Positions 35,081 through 43,881 of a stretch of 64,000 nt of DNA are shown here, piece after piece (the first letter of the stretch is position 1; every line of letters begins with the position of its first letter). Below the pieces are notes generated by a model that worked only from the letters and a program-made list of their open reading frames with translations, ran no database searches and was not told the DNA's origin. Position numbers and translations under genes: made by a program. Source of the DNA: Christiangramia echinicola DSM 19838 (lineage in GTDB: Bacteria > Bacteroidota > Bacteroidia > Flavobacteriales > Flavobacteriaceae); assembly GCF_000423065.1 (NCBI RefSeq), contig NZ_AUHG01000012.1:62001-126000 (forward strand). The letters are read 5' to 3'.

Positions 35081-35088
35081 GGGGGGGG
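35081..35088 (-). repeat. G8 homopolymer in the leader of the DUF4412-like gene
   Basis: Eight G on the plus strand (C on the coding strand), 75 bases before the ATG and downstream of the predicted promoter, in an otherwise AT-rich gap. Homopolymers of this length can slip. Confidence 0.6.
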
Positions 35089-35136
35089 AGTTGGGAGAAT
35101 TCGGGTAAATTATATCACTGATATTTCAGTCAGAAA

Positions 35137-35167
35137 CAAATATACAAAGTAAATGTTTCAATTTCAA
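35137..35167 (-). promoter_or_regulatory. Promoter TTG-N20-TATATTTG for the DUF4412-like operon
   Basis: On the minus strand TTG (35167-35165), 20 bases, TATATTTG (35144-35137). It predicts a leader of about 125 bases that includes the G/C tract. Nothing nearer the gene fits the consensus. Confidence 0.5.
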
Positions 35168-35257
35168 TAAATTGATTATCAATTAAATAACACTTTATTT
35201 CAGGGCTATTAGTAATGACTGAATGGCATTTATATTGAGTTTACACCTATTTAAAAT

Positions 35258-36109
35258 TTATAGATCGTGAGTTAAATTTTCTATAGCTACTTTTTTATTG
35301 ATAAGATTCAGGTCAATTAAATTTTTCTGAACTATTTCAAGATCTTCTTCGCTAATTTGCGTCTGGCTCCATCTGGTAAGATCCAGCCACTTTCTGATAT
35401 CTTCTAATTTCTGCTGATACCTTTCGGATAACTGAATATCGATATTTTTTTGAAGTTTGAAGTTTTCGGTTTCAGCATTAAGGACCTGAAGCATCAAATT
35501 TAAAGCTTCAGATTCATTTTTAATACATTCATCTGTAGCAGCTATCACAAAGCATGGCCATGGGGTAGGGCAGTCTGCAACAAGCCTGAAGGTACAATCA
35601 TCTACCAGAGGTTTTGTTGTAAAATGTTCCCACATGAAGTACTGAGCATCATCATTTTTTAAAGCCTTTATTGCTCCCTCTAGATTATTAATGATCTCGA
35701 AGTCCAGTTTATTTAAATCCCAGTTCTTGTGTTGTGCATTCACATAAGCCATTAAATGAGAACCACTACCTTCTCTACTTATAGCAGCTTTAGTTCCCTC
35801 AAGGTCCTGGATATCTTTATATTTTGAACGGGCATCTACATGAATTCCCCAAATTAAAGGGCTGGCAATATATGTCTGGATGATCTTGCTTGGGTTACTA
35901 TTAATAATATCTCTAATAACGCCTTCGGTTAATATCACTGCTACATCAATTTCTCCAGATCTAAGAGCCTTACACATGGCACCAGTTCCTTCCGGAAAAT
36001 CTTTCCAGATCACATTGACACCTGCATTTTTAAACTTATCATTTTCAATACATAGGTGCCAGGGAAGATTAAAATGTTCCGGAACACCACCAACTCTTAT
36101 TGTTTTCAT
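35258..36109 (-). CDS. Cytosolic periplasmic-binding-protein-fold protein (Ca3427-like)
   Basis: 283 residues. The type 2 periplasmic-binding fold is suggested by IRVGGVPEHFNLPWHLCIEN at the start, the RSGEIDVAVILTEGVI segment near 50, and AISREGSGSHLMAYV near 110. There is no signal peptide and no lipobox, so it is cytosolic; I recognise the pattern as the PBP2 Ca3427-like group, whose ligand is unknown. No ABC permease or ATPase gene is nearby. The ATG lies inside the last codons of ppk1 (4-base overlap), which couples their translation. Confidence 0.82.
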   Translation of the reverse strand: MKTIRVGGVPEHFNLPWHLCIENDKFKNAGVNVIWKDFPEGTGAMCKALRSGEIDVAVILTEGVIRDIINSNPSKIIQTYIASPLIWGIHVDARSKYKDIQDLEGTKAAISREGSGSHLMAYVNAQHKNWDLNKLDFEIINNLEGAIKALKNDDAQYFMWEHFTTKPLVDDCTFRLVADCPTPWPCFVIAATDECIKNESEALNLMLQVLNAETENFKLQKNIDIQLSERYQQKLEDIRKWLDLTRWSQTQISEEDLEIVQKNLIDLNLINKKVAIENLTHDL

Positions 36110-38160
36110 GATGTATGTTTTTCTTTTAGATATTCGTAGATCTCATATTGTGATCGAATCTTCTTTTCTCCTTTTTTCCTTTCCACATATTGATTGGTCT
36201 CCTCAGGATCTTGAATTCTTGCCTTTACATTATCGCTAAGTTGAATTTCCAGTATATCCTTAAATTCTTTCTTTACATCTTCATCAAGTACAGGGGAGAT
36301 AACTTCAATTCTTCTGTCAAGATTCCTGTTCATCCAATCTGCGCTACCATAATACATTAGCTCGTTACCGTCATTTTCAAAAAGATAGATCCTGCCATGC
36401 TCCAAATATCTATCAACTACACTAGTTATATAGATATTTTCACTCAAGCCCTTCACACCTGGAATTAAACAGGTGAATCCGCGTATTAGCATTCTCACCT
36501 CTACACCGGCATCACTTGCCTTATACAAAAGTTCAATCATTTCCTGGTCCTCAAGACTATTCATCTTGGCTGTGATCCTGGCCTTTTTACCAGCTCTGGC
36601 GTTTTCAATCTCGTTGTAAATGAGTTTAATAAATTCCTGTCTGGTTGAAAATGGAGAGATCAATAGGTTCTTTTCCCGGGGGATAATTAATTCGCCTTCA
36701 AGAACTTTAAAAAGTCTCTCGAGCTCCTTAGTAATATTACTGTTAGCTGTGAAAATAGCATGATCACAATAGATCTCTGAAGTTTCACTATTAAAATTAC
36801 CTGTTCCAATATAGGCGTAACGCATCTTCCTGTCACCTTCCTGTCTGGTAATTAGCATTATTTTGGAGTGAACTTTTACTTTAGGATAACTGTAAATTAC
36901 ATTCGCCCCCTTTTCTTCAAATTTTCGCCCCCAGCTTATGTTATTTTCTTCATCAAATCTAGCCTTAGCTTCAACAAAGACGGTTACACGCTTGCCATTT
37001 TCAACGGCTTTCATCAAAGAATTGGTAAGATCAGATTCATCTGCGACGCGATATAAGGAAATACTAATCTCGGTCACCTGGTCATCTTCTGCGGCCATCT
37101 TCACAAATTTTTCAACATAAGAAAAGGACATGAATGGAAAATGTAAAGACTGATCTTTCTTAGCGATGTCCTTAAAGTAATTTGTGCTTTTGTCCAGAAC
37201 TTTATGTGGTAAGGCAGGTAATTCTTTAAAGTGTAATTTTTTATTATCAGTAGGATTAGGGAAGGAGAAGAAATCCTTAAAATTATGATATTGCCCGCCT
37301 GGCATCATATCTATTTTCCCAAGTTTCAGTAATTTCCTGATCTTCTTTTGAACCTCTTTGGGCATATTTGCGTCGTAAAGCAACCTGGTTGGCTGTCCAT
37401 CTGTACGCTGCTCTAGAGAGCTATAAATTTTCTCCGCGAGAACACCTTCGTATATATCATCAATGTACAGTTCAGCATCTCGGGATAATTTAATCTCATA
37501 AATTCCATTAATATCATCTTCCGGAAATATCTTATAGGCTTCATTCCTTATAATTTCATCCAGGTAAGTGATTTCATGGTTATTATCATCTTTATTTAAA
37601 GTAACGAATCTACCGCAATCCTCTACGGGAATGTTTACTACGGCAATATTATCCTCGTTCTTAAAGGTAATAAGGAAATATAGAACTGAATTCTCTAAAA
37701 AGAGCTCGTTTTCCTTTTTAAGATTAAGCCTTATAGGTTTTAAGTGCTTTTCAATTTTAGTATTAAAGAATGAACTTAGAAATTCCTTATGTTCAGATTT
37801 AAAATGATTGGCATCTAAAATGTGAATCCCATTTGCAGCAAGTTCTGGAATGATCTCTTTGTGATAAATATCACCAAATCTATCTTGCTGATCTTTAACC
37901 TTTTCAATGATCTGTTTAGTGATCCTGGAAGGTCTGAGAGCTAGTTTTTTACGTATGCTCTTTTTTACCCTTTTCATCTGTCGAAGCTGGGAAACTCTAA
38001 CCCTGAAATATTCGTCCAGATTTGAAGAGAAAATAGCCAGGAATTTGATCCTTTCGTATAAAGGATTTATCTTATCCGTGGCCTCCTGAAGAACCCTCTC
38101 ATTAAAACTCAACCAGTTCAGATCTCGGTGTCTGAATCGGTCATCATTAGGTTGCTGCAT
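36106..38160 (-). CDS. ppk1: Polyphosphate kinase 1
   Basis: 684 residues, close to the E. coli length (688). It polymerises the ATP gamma-phosphate into polyphosphate. Domains: N-terminal helical domain with RDLNWLSFNERVLQEA, head domain, and two PLD-like C domains. The first C domain has KVHSKIMLITR with the phospho-His and YAYIGTGNFN; the second has RILIRG-type ARITAKMNSLEDQEMI and MYYGSADWMNRNLDRRIEV. The 3' end overlaps the substrate-binding-like gene by 4 bases. Confidence 0.96.
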   Translation of the reverse strand: MQQPNDDRFRHRDLNWLSFNERVLQEATDKINPLYERIKFLAIFSSNLDEYFRVRVSQLRQMKRVKKSIRKKLALRPSRITKQIIEKVKDQQDRFGDIYHKEIIPELAANGIHILDANHFKSEHKEFLSSFFNTKIEKHLKPIRLNLKKENELFLENSVLYFLITFKNEDNIAVVNIPVEDCGRFVTLNKDDNNHEITYLDEIIRNEAYKIFPEDDINGIYEIKLSRDAELYIDDIYEGVLAEKIYSSLEQRTDGQPTRLLYDANMPKEVQKKIRKLLKLGKIDMMPGGQYHNFKDFFSFPNPTDNKKLHFKELPALPHKVLDKSTNYFKDIAKKDQSLHFPFMSFSYVEKFVKMAAEDDQVTEISISLYRVADESDLTNSLMKAVENGKRVTVFVEAKARFDEENNISWGRKFEEKGANVIYSYPKVKVHSKIMLITRQEGDRKMRYAYIGTGNFNSETSEIYCDHAIFTANSNITKELERLFKVLEGELIIPREKNLLISPFSTRQEFIKLIYNEIENARAGKKARITAKMNSLEDQEMIELLYKASDAGVEVRMLIRGFTCLIPGVKGLSENIYITSVVDRYLEHGRIYLFENDGNELMYYGSADWMNRNLDRRIEVISPVLDEDVKKEFKDILEIQLSDNVKARIQDPEETNQYVERKKGEKKIRSQYEIYEYLKEKHTS

Positions 38161-38179
38161 GGATCTAGATTTGTTTAAT

Positions 38180-38187
38180 CAAAAATA
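38180..38187 (-). promoter_or_regulatory. -7 box for ppk1
   Basis: Minus-strand TATTTTTG matches TAnnTTTG and ends 19 bases before the ppk1 ATG. No TTG at -33. Confidence 0.4.
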
Positions 38188-38233
38188 CAAAGTACTCCAT
38201 GCTTTGCTTTTAATATATTGTTAAATAAGACAG

Positions 38234-39103
38234 CTATGTTACGATCTTTTCCAGGCAGTATTTTATTAGTTTATCCATCATTTCCTTTGCGTTTTCAGCA
38301 AATTCTCCAGAGGCACGGTTTGCCAATACAAGGTTCATAGAAACTGCATTGTGTCCTAGTAATTTTGCCATTCCGTAGATTCCAGATGTTTCCATTTCCA
38401 GGTTGGTAATTGAATAACCTTTATAAATGAAATCGCTTATTTTATTATTCATTTCCCTGTCTGGAACATCAGCTCTTAATATCCTGGCCTGCGGACCGTA
38501 AAAACCAACATTGGTGCCAGTAAACCCTTTGATTGTAGAACTGGAACTTAGTCTTTCAATAAGTTCCTTTCCGCCTTCTACCACATAAGGCATGGCTTTT
38601 TTAGCAGACCATCCTGTTTGTTCTACAAAAGCTTCAGCAATATCATTTTTCAGAAAGCTATCGTCCTTATAATAATGCATAAGACCATCAAAACCTAAGG
38701 CCATTTCACTAATGATAAACGCGTCTACAGGAATTTCTTTTCTAATAGACCCGGTAGTACCAATTCTAATAATATCAAGGCTGGACAATTCATCTTTGAT
38801 CTTCTTAGCTTTCAGATCTATATTTACTAAGGCATCAAGTTCTGTTAAGGCAATATCGATATTATCTGTTCCCATTCCCGTTGACATTACGGTAATTCGT
38901 TTCCCTTTATAAGTACCTGTATGGGTGTTGAACTCTCTTTTTTCTTTTTTAAGTTCTATAGTATCAAAATGATCACTTACGGTAGAAACTCTTCCCGGAT
39001 CGCCTACAGTTATAACGGTGTTGGCTATATCTCCAGGTAAAAGCCCGAGGTGGTATATAGACCCGTCTTCATTCAGGATTAGTTCAGATGCTTTTAAACT
39101 CAT
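38234..39103 (-). CDS. Nucleoside phosphorylase (uridine phosphorylase-like)
   Basis: 289 residues, PNP/UDP family. Phosphate-binding GDPGRV near 33-38, VMSTGMGTDNIDI near 72, and GTTGSIRKEIPV near 116. The C-terminal signature NLEMETSGIYGMA near 240 carries the Glu that binds ribose. These enzymes split nucleosides with phosphate into base and ribose-1-phosphate; the base specificity is not certain, uridine being the nearest match by memory. It starts one base after the DUF1835 gene stop, so they are co-transcribed. Confidence 0.92.
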   Translation of the reverse strand: MSLKASELILNEDGSIYHLGLLPGDIANTVITVGDPGRVSTVSDHFDTIELKKEKREFNTHTGTYKGKRITVMSTGMGTDNIDIALTELDALVNIDLKAKKIKDELSSLDIIRIGTTGSIRKEIPVDAFIISEMALGFDGLMHYYKDDSFLKNDIAEAFVEQTGWSAKKAMPYVVEGGKELIERLSSSSTIKGFTGTNVGFYGPQARILRADVPDREMNNKISDFIYKGYSITNLEMETSGIYGMAKLLGHNAVSMNLVLANRASGEFAENAKEMMDKLIKYCLEKIVT

Positions 39104-39104
39104 T

Positions 39105-40034
39105 TTATAATTTTAATAATCGGTGAGATTCGGCTTCATAAAGGAAATCATACATTTTGGCACCTCCAAAATATTCTTCATTATTCAGATCTCTGTAAAA
39201 ATTCTTTTTATTGGCGAGTACCAGTTCTCCCTTTTCAGAAAGAATAAGCTTTTCTCCATCATCCTTATAGAAAATTTCAAGTTTATCCAGAAGTCTTTTC
39301 ATCTGGTTATCACTGTATCCATAGTAACCCTGGTATTGCAAAGCATAACCAAGAAGATGGTTTTGATTCTTAATATTTTGATTTTCTATAAGTTTAAGGA
39401 TATTTCTTTCTAGAGTATTTATACCCGTTATACTATTGGGAAACCTCTCGATATGTGCCCTGATACAACTGGATAAATATTCAAAATTAGTGGTGACTTT
39501 TATCTGAGGCTTAAGTTTCAATGGATTGTCTCCGCAATAAAGTTCCCAGATCAACAAAGCAGCTTCAATATCTTCGGTATTTAGCTTAATACTGTTCTGA
39601 TAGTGATTTTTTAGTTCTTTTGGACCGAGTTGAGATAAAGGTTGAAACTCTTTTTCACCCTTCAATTTTTTACTGCAAACCAGAGAGATAGGTACTGGTT
39701 TATTCTTTTTGTCCAGACAACTAATAGCCGCCAGCATATTAATATGGCAAAACAGGTCAAATTCAAACCATAGAACTACTTCATCATAGTCTTGAAAAGT
39801 CTTCAACTTTTTTACTTCGGCTATAAACCTTTCCTCATAATTCTCTGATGAGATATCATAGGTTTTGCGTAGAAATTTCTTTCTGATTTTAAAAAATTCA
39901 GAATTAATATCTTGCCGGGTAGGTCCTTCACAAAGTAATTCTCTCCATATGATAAGCTCGCCAGGCAAATTTAATTCCTGCATCTGCTCTGCCAAACTAT
40001 CACCATTTACAATGTGTAGGATCCTTTTATCCAT
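39105..40034 (-). CDS. DUF1835-domain protein
   Basis: 309 residues, soluble. The DUF1835 pattern occupies about 1-130: ILHIVNGDSLAEQM, IIWRELLCEGPT, and VVLWFEFDLFCHIN. The rest has an alpha-helical C-terminal part with RNILKLIE and a winged-helix-like end. Function unknown. It sits between the SUI1 gene (27 bases upstream, with a terminator between) and the nucleoside phosphorylase. Confidence 0.85.
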   Translation of the reverse strand: MDKRILHIVNGDSLAEQMQELNLPGELIIWRELLCEGPTRQDINSEFFKIRKKFLRKTYDISSENYEERFIAEVKKLKTFQDYDEVVLWFEFDLFCHINMLAAISCLDKKNKPVPISLVCSKKLKGEKEFQPLSQLGPKELKNHYQNSIKLNTEDIEAALLIWELYCGDNPLKLKPQIKVTTNFEYLSSCIRAHIERFPNSITGINTLERNILKLIENQNIKNQNHLLGYALQYQGYYGYSDNQMKRLLDKLEIFYKDDGEKLILSEKGELVLANKKNFYRDLNNEEYFGGAKMYDFLYEAESHRLLKL

Positions 40035-40045
40035 TTTTATGTATT

Positions 40046-40082
40046 AAAAAAGCGTGTTAGATTAACCTCCAACACGCTTTAC
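40046..40082 (-). terminator. Terminator overlapping the 3' end of the SUI1 gene
   Basis: Arms AAAAGCGTGTT and AACACGCTTT around a 13-base loop; the plus-strand A-run at 40046-40050 gives a U-tract on the minus strand. The stop codon of the SUI1 gene (40064-40062) lies in the loop, so one arm encodes its last residues. Confidence 0.75.
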
Positions 40083-40418
40083 ATTATAACCTTCTTTTTT
40101 CAGGATCTGCATTATTTTTTCCCGGTCATCACCCTGAATAATAATTTCACCTTCTTTGGTAGAACCACCAACACCACACTTTTTCTTCAACATTTTGCCC
40201 AGTGAAATAAGTTCTTCTTCAGGACCTTGAAAACCTTTGATAATAGTTACGGTTTTTCCTCCACGTCCTTTATTACTAAAATGAGCTTCGAGTTCCTGTT
40301 CTCCCGGCGAAAGTTCTTCCTGTGACTGACCATTAGAATATTCAGATTCATCAAAATCATCGTTTGTAGAAAAAACAAAACCCCCGAGATCTTCCAGACC
40401 TAATTTCTTTTTTGCCAT
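40062..40418 (-). CDS. SUI1/eIF1-family translation factor (YciH-like)
   Basis: 118 residues. A variable acidic N-terminus (DDFDESEYSNGQSQEELSPGEQ) precedes the SUI1 fold (about 50-118) with NKGRGGKTVTIIKGFQG, KMLKKKCGVGGSTKEGEIIIQGD, and ILKKEGYNVKRVGG. The bacterial role is a minor initiation-fidelity factor. It starts 2 bases after the oxygenase gene, so the two genes form one transcript that ends in the overlapping terminator. Confidence 0.94.
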   Translation of the reverse strand: MAKKKLGLEDLGGFVFSTNDDFDESEYSNGQSQEELSPGEQELEAHFSNKGRGGKTVTIIKGFQGPEEELISLGKMLKKKCGVGGSTKEGEIIIQGDDREKIMQILKKEGYNVKRVGG

Positions 40419-40420
40419 AT

Positions 40421-41377
40421 TTATTTTTTAGCCAGTCCTATTTCTATAAGGCGCTGATTCAAAAATTCACCGGCAGTGATATCTTCATATTGTTTTGGGT
40501 GATCTTCATCTATACATTCTTCAAGACAATCCAGTTTCATTTCACTACGTGGATGCATAAAGAAAGGGATAGAATATCTAGGTTTTCCCCATTCCTCCTT
40601 TGGCGGGTTAATCACTCTGTGAATTGTTGACCTTAACTTATTATTGGTGTGTCTTTCTAACATATCACCAACGTTAATAACCAGTTCATCTTCCTGAGGA
40701 ATAGCGTCGATCCATTCTCCATCTTTTCTTAATACCTGAAGTCCACCTGTAGAAGCACCCATTAATAAGGTAATAAGGTTTATATCTCCATGAGCTCCAG
40801 CTCTAACCGCTCCTTTAGGCTCTTCCTGAATAGGAGGGTAATGGATAGGTCTTAAAATGCTGTTTCCGTTGCTAGCCCAATGATCAAAGTAAAATTCATC
40901 AAGGCCAATATATAAGGCAAGAGCTCTTAGTACATAGATACCAGTTTTTTCAAGCATTCTATATGCTTCCATTCCGGTATGATTAAAATCTTTTAATTCC
41001 TCAACCTTTACATTGTCTGGATATTCTTCAGTAAGATTAGCGTCTTCTGAAGGTTCCTGACCAAAATGCCAGAATTCCTTAAGATCTCCTTCTTTTTTAC
41101 CTTTTGCATGTTCCTTTCCAAAAGAAATATATCCTCTCTGGCCAGCAAGACCTTCGATCTCATATTTCTGTTTAGTTTCTAAAGGAAGTTCAAAAAATGA
41201 TTTTACTTCTTTGTACAATTCTTCAACAAGCTCATCACTTAAAAAGTGATTTTTTAATGCCACGAAGCCTATTTCTTCATAAGCTTTACCAATCTCGTTT
41301 ACAAATTTCTCTTTGCGTTTAGGATCGTCAGATAGAAAATCTGCAAGATTCACGCTTGGGATATTATTCATTGCCAT
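40421..41377 (-). CDS. 2-oxoglutarate/Fe(II)-type oxygenase, isopenicillin N synthase family
   Basis: 318 residues. DIOX_N domain (IPSVNLADFLSD to about 130) then 2OG-FeII_Oxy domain. Iron triad: His and Asp in AHGDINLITLL near 195, and His in RSTIHRVINP near 250; RYSIPFF supplies the 2OG-binding Arg-x-Ser. The nearest described group is the plant-type/IPNS-like oxidoreductases, whose bacterial substrates are mostly unknown. There is no penicillin cluster around it. The gene is first in a short operon with the SUI1 gene. Confidence 0.92.
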   Translation of the reverse strand: MAMNNIPSVNLADFLSDDPKRKEKFVNEIGKAYEEIGFVALKNHFLSDELVEELYKEVKSFFELPLETKQKYEIEGLAGQRGYISFGKEHAKGKKEGDLKEFWHFGQEPSEDANLTEEYPDNVKVEELKDFNHTGMEAYRMLEKTGIYVLRALALYIGLDEFYFDHWASNGNSILRPIHYPPIQEEPKGAVRAGAHGDINLITLLMGASTGGLQVLRKDGEWIDAIPQEDELVINVGDMLERHTNNKLRSTIHRVINPPKEEWGKPRYSIPFFMHPRSEMKLDCLEECIDEDHPKQYEDITAGEFLNQRLIEIGLAKK

Positions 41378-41408
41378 TTTTAGAAGTATTTAAATTTATG
41401 GTAACAGG

Positions 41409-41416
41409 CAAAGTTA
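41409..41416 (-). promoter_or_regulatory. -7 box for the oxygenase-SUI1 operon
   Basis: Minus-strand TAACTTTG matches TAnnTTTG, 31 bases before the ATG. Confidence 0.45.
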
Positions 41417-41474
41417 AGTAAAATTAGGCGATATGCTTATTCTTTATATTTTTCTTAGCAAATGGAAATTTAAT

Positions 41475-41482
41475 TACATTTG
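41475..41482 (+). promoter_or_regulatory. -7 box for the fused E1 gene
   Basis: TACATTTG matches TAnnTTTG and ends 17 bases before the ATG. No clear -33 TTG. Confidence 0.45.
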
Positions 41483-41499
41483 ATTCATAAACTTATTTT

Positions 41500-43506
41500 A
41501 TGGTCTCCAATAAACCCCATTCTCAGTCAATCATTTTCAATGATTATGGCTATTCCCAGGAAAAATTATTAGATCTGTATTCTTCAATGCTGAAGCCCAG
41601 AATGATAGAAGAGAAAATGCTAATTCTTTTAAGACAGGGAAAGATTTCCAAATGGTTTAGCGGGATTGGACAGGAAGCTATTTCTGTTGGAGTCACCAAA
41701 GCTATGCAGGAAGATGAATATATACTCCCCATGCATAGAAATCTTGGCGTATTCACGAGTAGAAATATACCTTTAAATCGCCTGTTTTCTCAATGGCAAG
41801 GGAAAGCTTCCGGCTTCACAAAAGGTAGGGATCGTAGTTTTCATTTTGGAACTCAGGAATTTAAAATAGTTGGTATGATCTCTCACCTTGGACCTCAAAT
41901 GGGTGTTGCAGATGGTATTGCTCTAGGGCATATATTAAAAAACGAACAAAAGGTTTCAGCTGTGTTTACAGGAGAAGGAGGTACCAGTGAAGGAGATTTT
42001 CACGAGGCTTTGAATATTGCTTCGGTATGGGATCTTCCGGTTCTATTTTGCATAGAAAATAACGGCTACGGATTATCCACTCCAACGACAGAACAATTCC
42101 GCTGTAAGGACCTTGCAGATAGAGGTGCTGGATATGGTATGGAATCCCATATTATTGATGGGAATAACATCCTCGAAGTATATGAGAAGATTTCAGGAAT
42201 AACCGAAAGCATGAGGGTAGATCCACGACCTGTCTTAATTGAATTTAAGACCTTCAGAATGCGTGGGCATGAAGAGGCTAGTGGTACCAAATATGTTCCT
42301 CAGAAATTAATGGATGAGTGGGAACAAAAAGATCCCATCATGAATTTTCAACAGCATCTTTATGATAAGGGAATTCTTAATGATGAATTATTGAATGAAA
42401 TAAGAAAGGATATACAAGCTGAAATTGATGAAAACCTTCAACTTGCTTTTTCTGAAAATTCTATTGAATCTAATTCAACTAAAGAATTGAATGATGTGTT
42501 CGAAAAATTTGTATACCAGGAAGTTAGTGCTGATTCAGAAAAGGAAAACATACGCTATGTAGATGCAATTTCCAGGGCATTAAAAGAATCTGTGCAGCGC
42601 CATGATAATCTGGTGCTCATGGGTCAGGATATCGCCGATTACGGAGGTGTTTTTAAGATTACCGAAGGTTTTTCAGAAGAATTTGGAAAAGACCGAATTA
42701 GAAATACTCCTATTTGCGAGTCTGCTATTGTTGGAACAGCCATGGGGCTTTCTATTAATGGCATGAAGGCGATGGTAGAAATGCAGTTCAGCGATTTTGT
42801 AAGTTCTGGTTTCAACCCTATTGTAAATTACCTGGCGAAAATTAAATACAGATGGGATCAGAATGCTGATGTCGTAATAAGAATGCCTTGTGGTGGTGGA
42901 GTAGGAGCAGGTCCATTCCACAGCCAGACGAATGAAGCATGGTTTACCAAAATACCTGGATTAAAAGTTGTTTATCCTGCTTTCCCTTACGATGCGAAAG
43001 GTTTATTAAATACGGCCTTTAATGATCCTAACCCGGTACTTTTCTTTGAGCATAAGGCATTATACAGGAGTATCAGGCAGGATGTGCCTGTAGATTACTA
43101 TACGCTGCCATTTGGTAAAGCTTCAATAATAAAAGAAGGTTCTCAGGCAAGTATTATTACTTATGGTGCCGGTGTTCACTGGGCATTAGAGATTATTGAA
43201 GAAATGGGCTATAATAATGTAGAACTCATTGACCTTAGAAGTTTACAGCCTTTAGATGTAAATAGTATTTGTGAATCTGTGACCAAAACTGGAAAAGCGA
43301 TCATTTTAACTGAAGATTCATTATTTGGAAGTTTAGCCTCAGAAATAGCTGCGCTAATATCTGAAAATTGTTTTGAGAGTCTTGATGCTCCTGTAATGAG
43401 AGTAGGTAGTCTTGAAACTCCAATCCCATTTGCTCAAAACCTTGAGAAAGAATATCTACCTAAAGATAGGTTCAGAGATAAACTACAGGATTTAATAGAA
43501 TATTAA
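41500..43506 (+). CDS. 2-oxoacid dehydrogenase E1 with alpha and beta chains fused (branched-chain type)
   Basis: 668 residues. The first half (about 15-330) is E1-alpha with the TPP/Mg motif GEGGTSEGDFHEALNIA near 160 and IENNGYGLST. The second half (about 345-665) is E1-beta with RYVDAISRALKE, GQDIADYGGVFKITEGF, and CESAIVGTAMGLS. E1 decarboxylates 2-oxoacids with thiamine pyrophosphate; the sequence is of the branched-chain-like or acetoin-like class. Such fusions are common in Bacteroidota. E2 and E3 are not in the window. The gene is monocistronic here. Confidence 0.93.
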   Translation: MVSNKPHSQSIIFNDYGYSQEKLLDLYSSMLKPRMIEEKMLILLRQGKISKWFSGIGQEAISVGVTKAMQEDEYILPMHRNLGVFTSRNIPLNRLFSQWQGKASGFTKGRDRSFHFGTQEFKIVGMISHLGPQMGVADGIALGHILKNEQKVSAVFTGEGGTSEGDFHEALNIASVWDLPVLFCIENNGYGLSTPTTEQFRCKDLADRGAGYGMESHIIDGNNILEVYEKISGITESMRVDPRPVLIEFKTFRMRGHEEASGTKYVPQKLMDEWEQKDPIMNFQQHLYDKGILNDELLNEIRKDIQAEIDENLQLAFSENSIESNSTKELNDVFEKFVYQEVSADSEKENIRYVDAISRALKESVQRHDNLVLMGQDIADYGGVFKITEGFSEEFGKDRIRNTPICESAIVGTAMGLSINGMKAMVEMQFSDFVSSGFNPIVNYLAKIKYRWDQNADVVIRMPCGGGVGAGPFHSQTNEAWFTKIPGLKVVYPAFPYDAKGLLNTAFNDPNPVLFFEHKALYRSIRQDVPVDYYTLPFGKASIIKEGSQASIITYGAGVHWALEIIEEMGYNNVELIDLRSLQPLDVNSICESVTKTGKAIILTEDSLFGSLASEIAALISENCFESLDAPVMRVGSLETPIPFAQNLEKEYLPKDRFRDKLQDLIEY

Positions 43507-43580
43507 TAAGCTTTATTATTAAACCACGATTAATTAAGAACCCTTAACAAAACCACTGTTAAATTATTAATAATCTTTTG

Positions 43581-43613
43581 TTGAAGGTGAGTTGCTACTG
43601 TAATTTAGATTTG
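43581..43613 (+). promoter_or_regulatory. Promoter TTG-N22-TAGATTTG for the DUF1328 mini-protein
   Basis: TTG at 43581-43583, 22 bases, TAGATTTG at 43606-43613; ATG 26 bases after the -7 box. Slightly wide spacing. Confidence 0.5.
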
Positions 43614-43638
43614 ACTAATCAATTAAAACATATTAATT

Positions 43639-43800
43639 ATGGTACGTTTAATCGTTATTTTTCTGATTATCGCAATCATTGCCGCAATCTTTGGTTTCGG
43701 TGGAGTTGCTGAAGGAGCAGCAGATATTGCGAAGATTATATTTTATATTTTCTTGGTTCTGTTAGTGATTTCACTTCTAAGCAGACTATTCAGAAGATAG
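43639..43800 (+). CDS. DUF1328 family small membrane protein (YtjA-like)
   Basis: 53 residues, starting [16 protein letters not shown] and ending SRLFRR. Two hydrophobic helices are joined by [16 protein letters not shown], the DUF1328 signature. These mini-proteins are widespread and often stress-induced; the function is unknown. It has its own promoter and ends before a strong hairpin terminator. Confidence 0.9.
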   Translation: MVRLIVIFLIIAIIAAIFGFGGVAEGAADIAKIIFYIFLVLLVISLLSRLFRR

Positions 43801-43818
43801 AAAACAATCATTTAATAC

Positions 43819-43865
43819 AATCCAATGTGTTTTATGCATACCATAATACACATTGGATTTTTATT
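43819..43865 (+). terminator. Terminator after the DUF1328 gene
   Basis: Perfect 12-base arms AATCCAATGTGT / ACACATTGGATT, 17-base loop, then TTTTATTTT. Confidence 0.85.
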
Positions 43866-43881
43866 TTAAATCAAATCTACA

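Noticed and set aside
40421-41377. Isopenicillin N synthase (beta-lactam pathway)
   Set aside because: Only the enzyme family matches. No ACV synthetase or acyltransferase is nearby and the neighbours are a translation factor and DUF genes.
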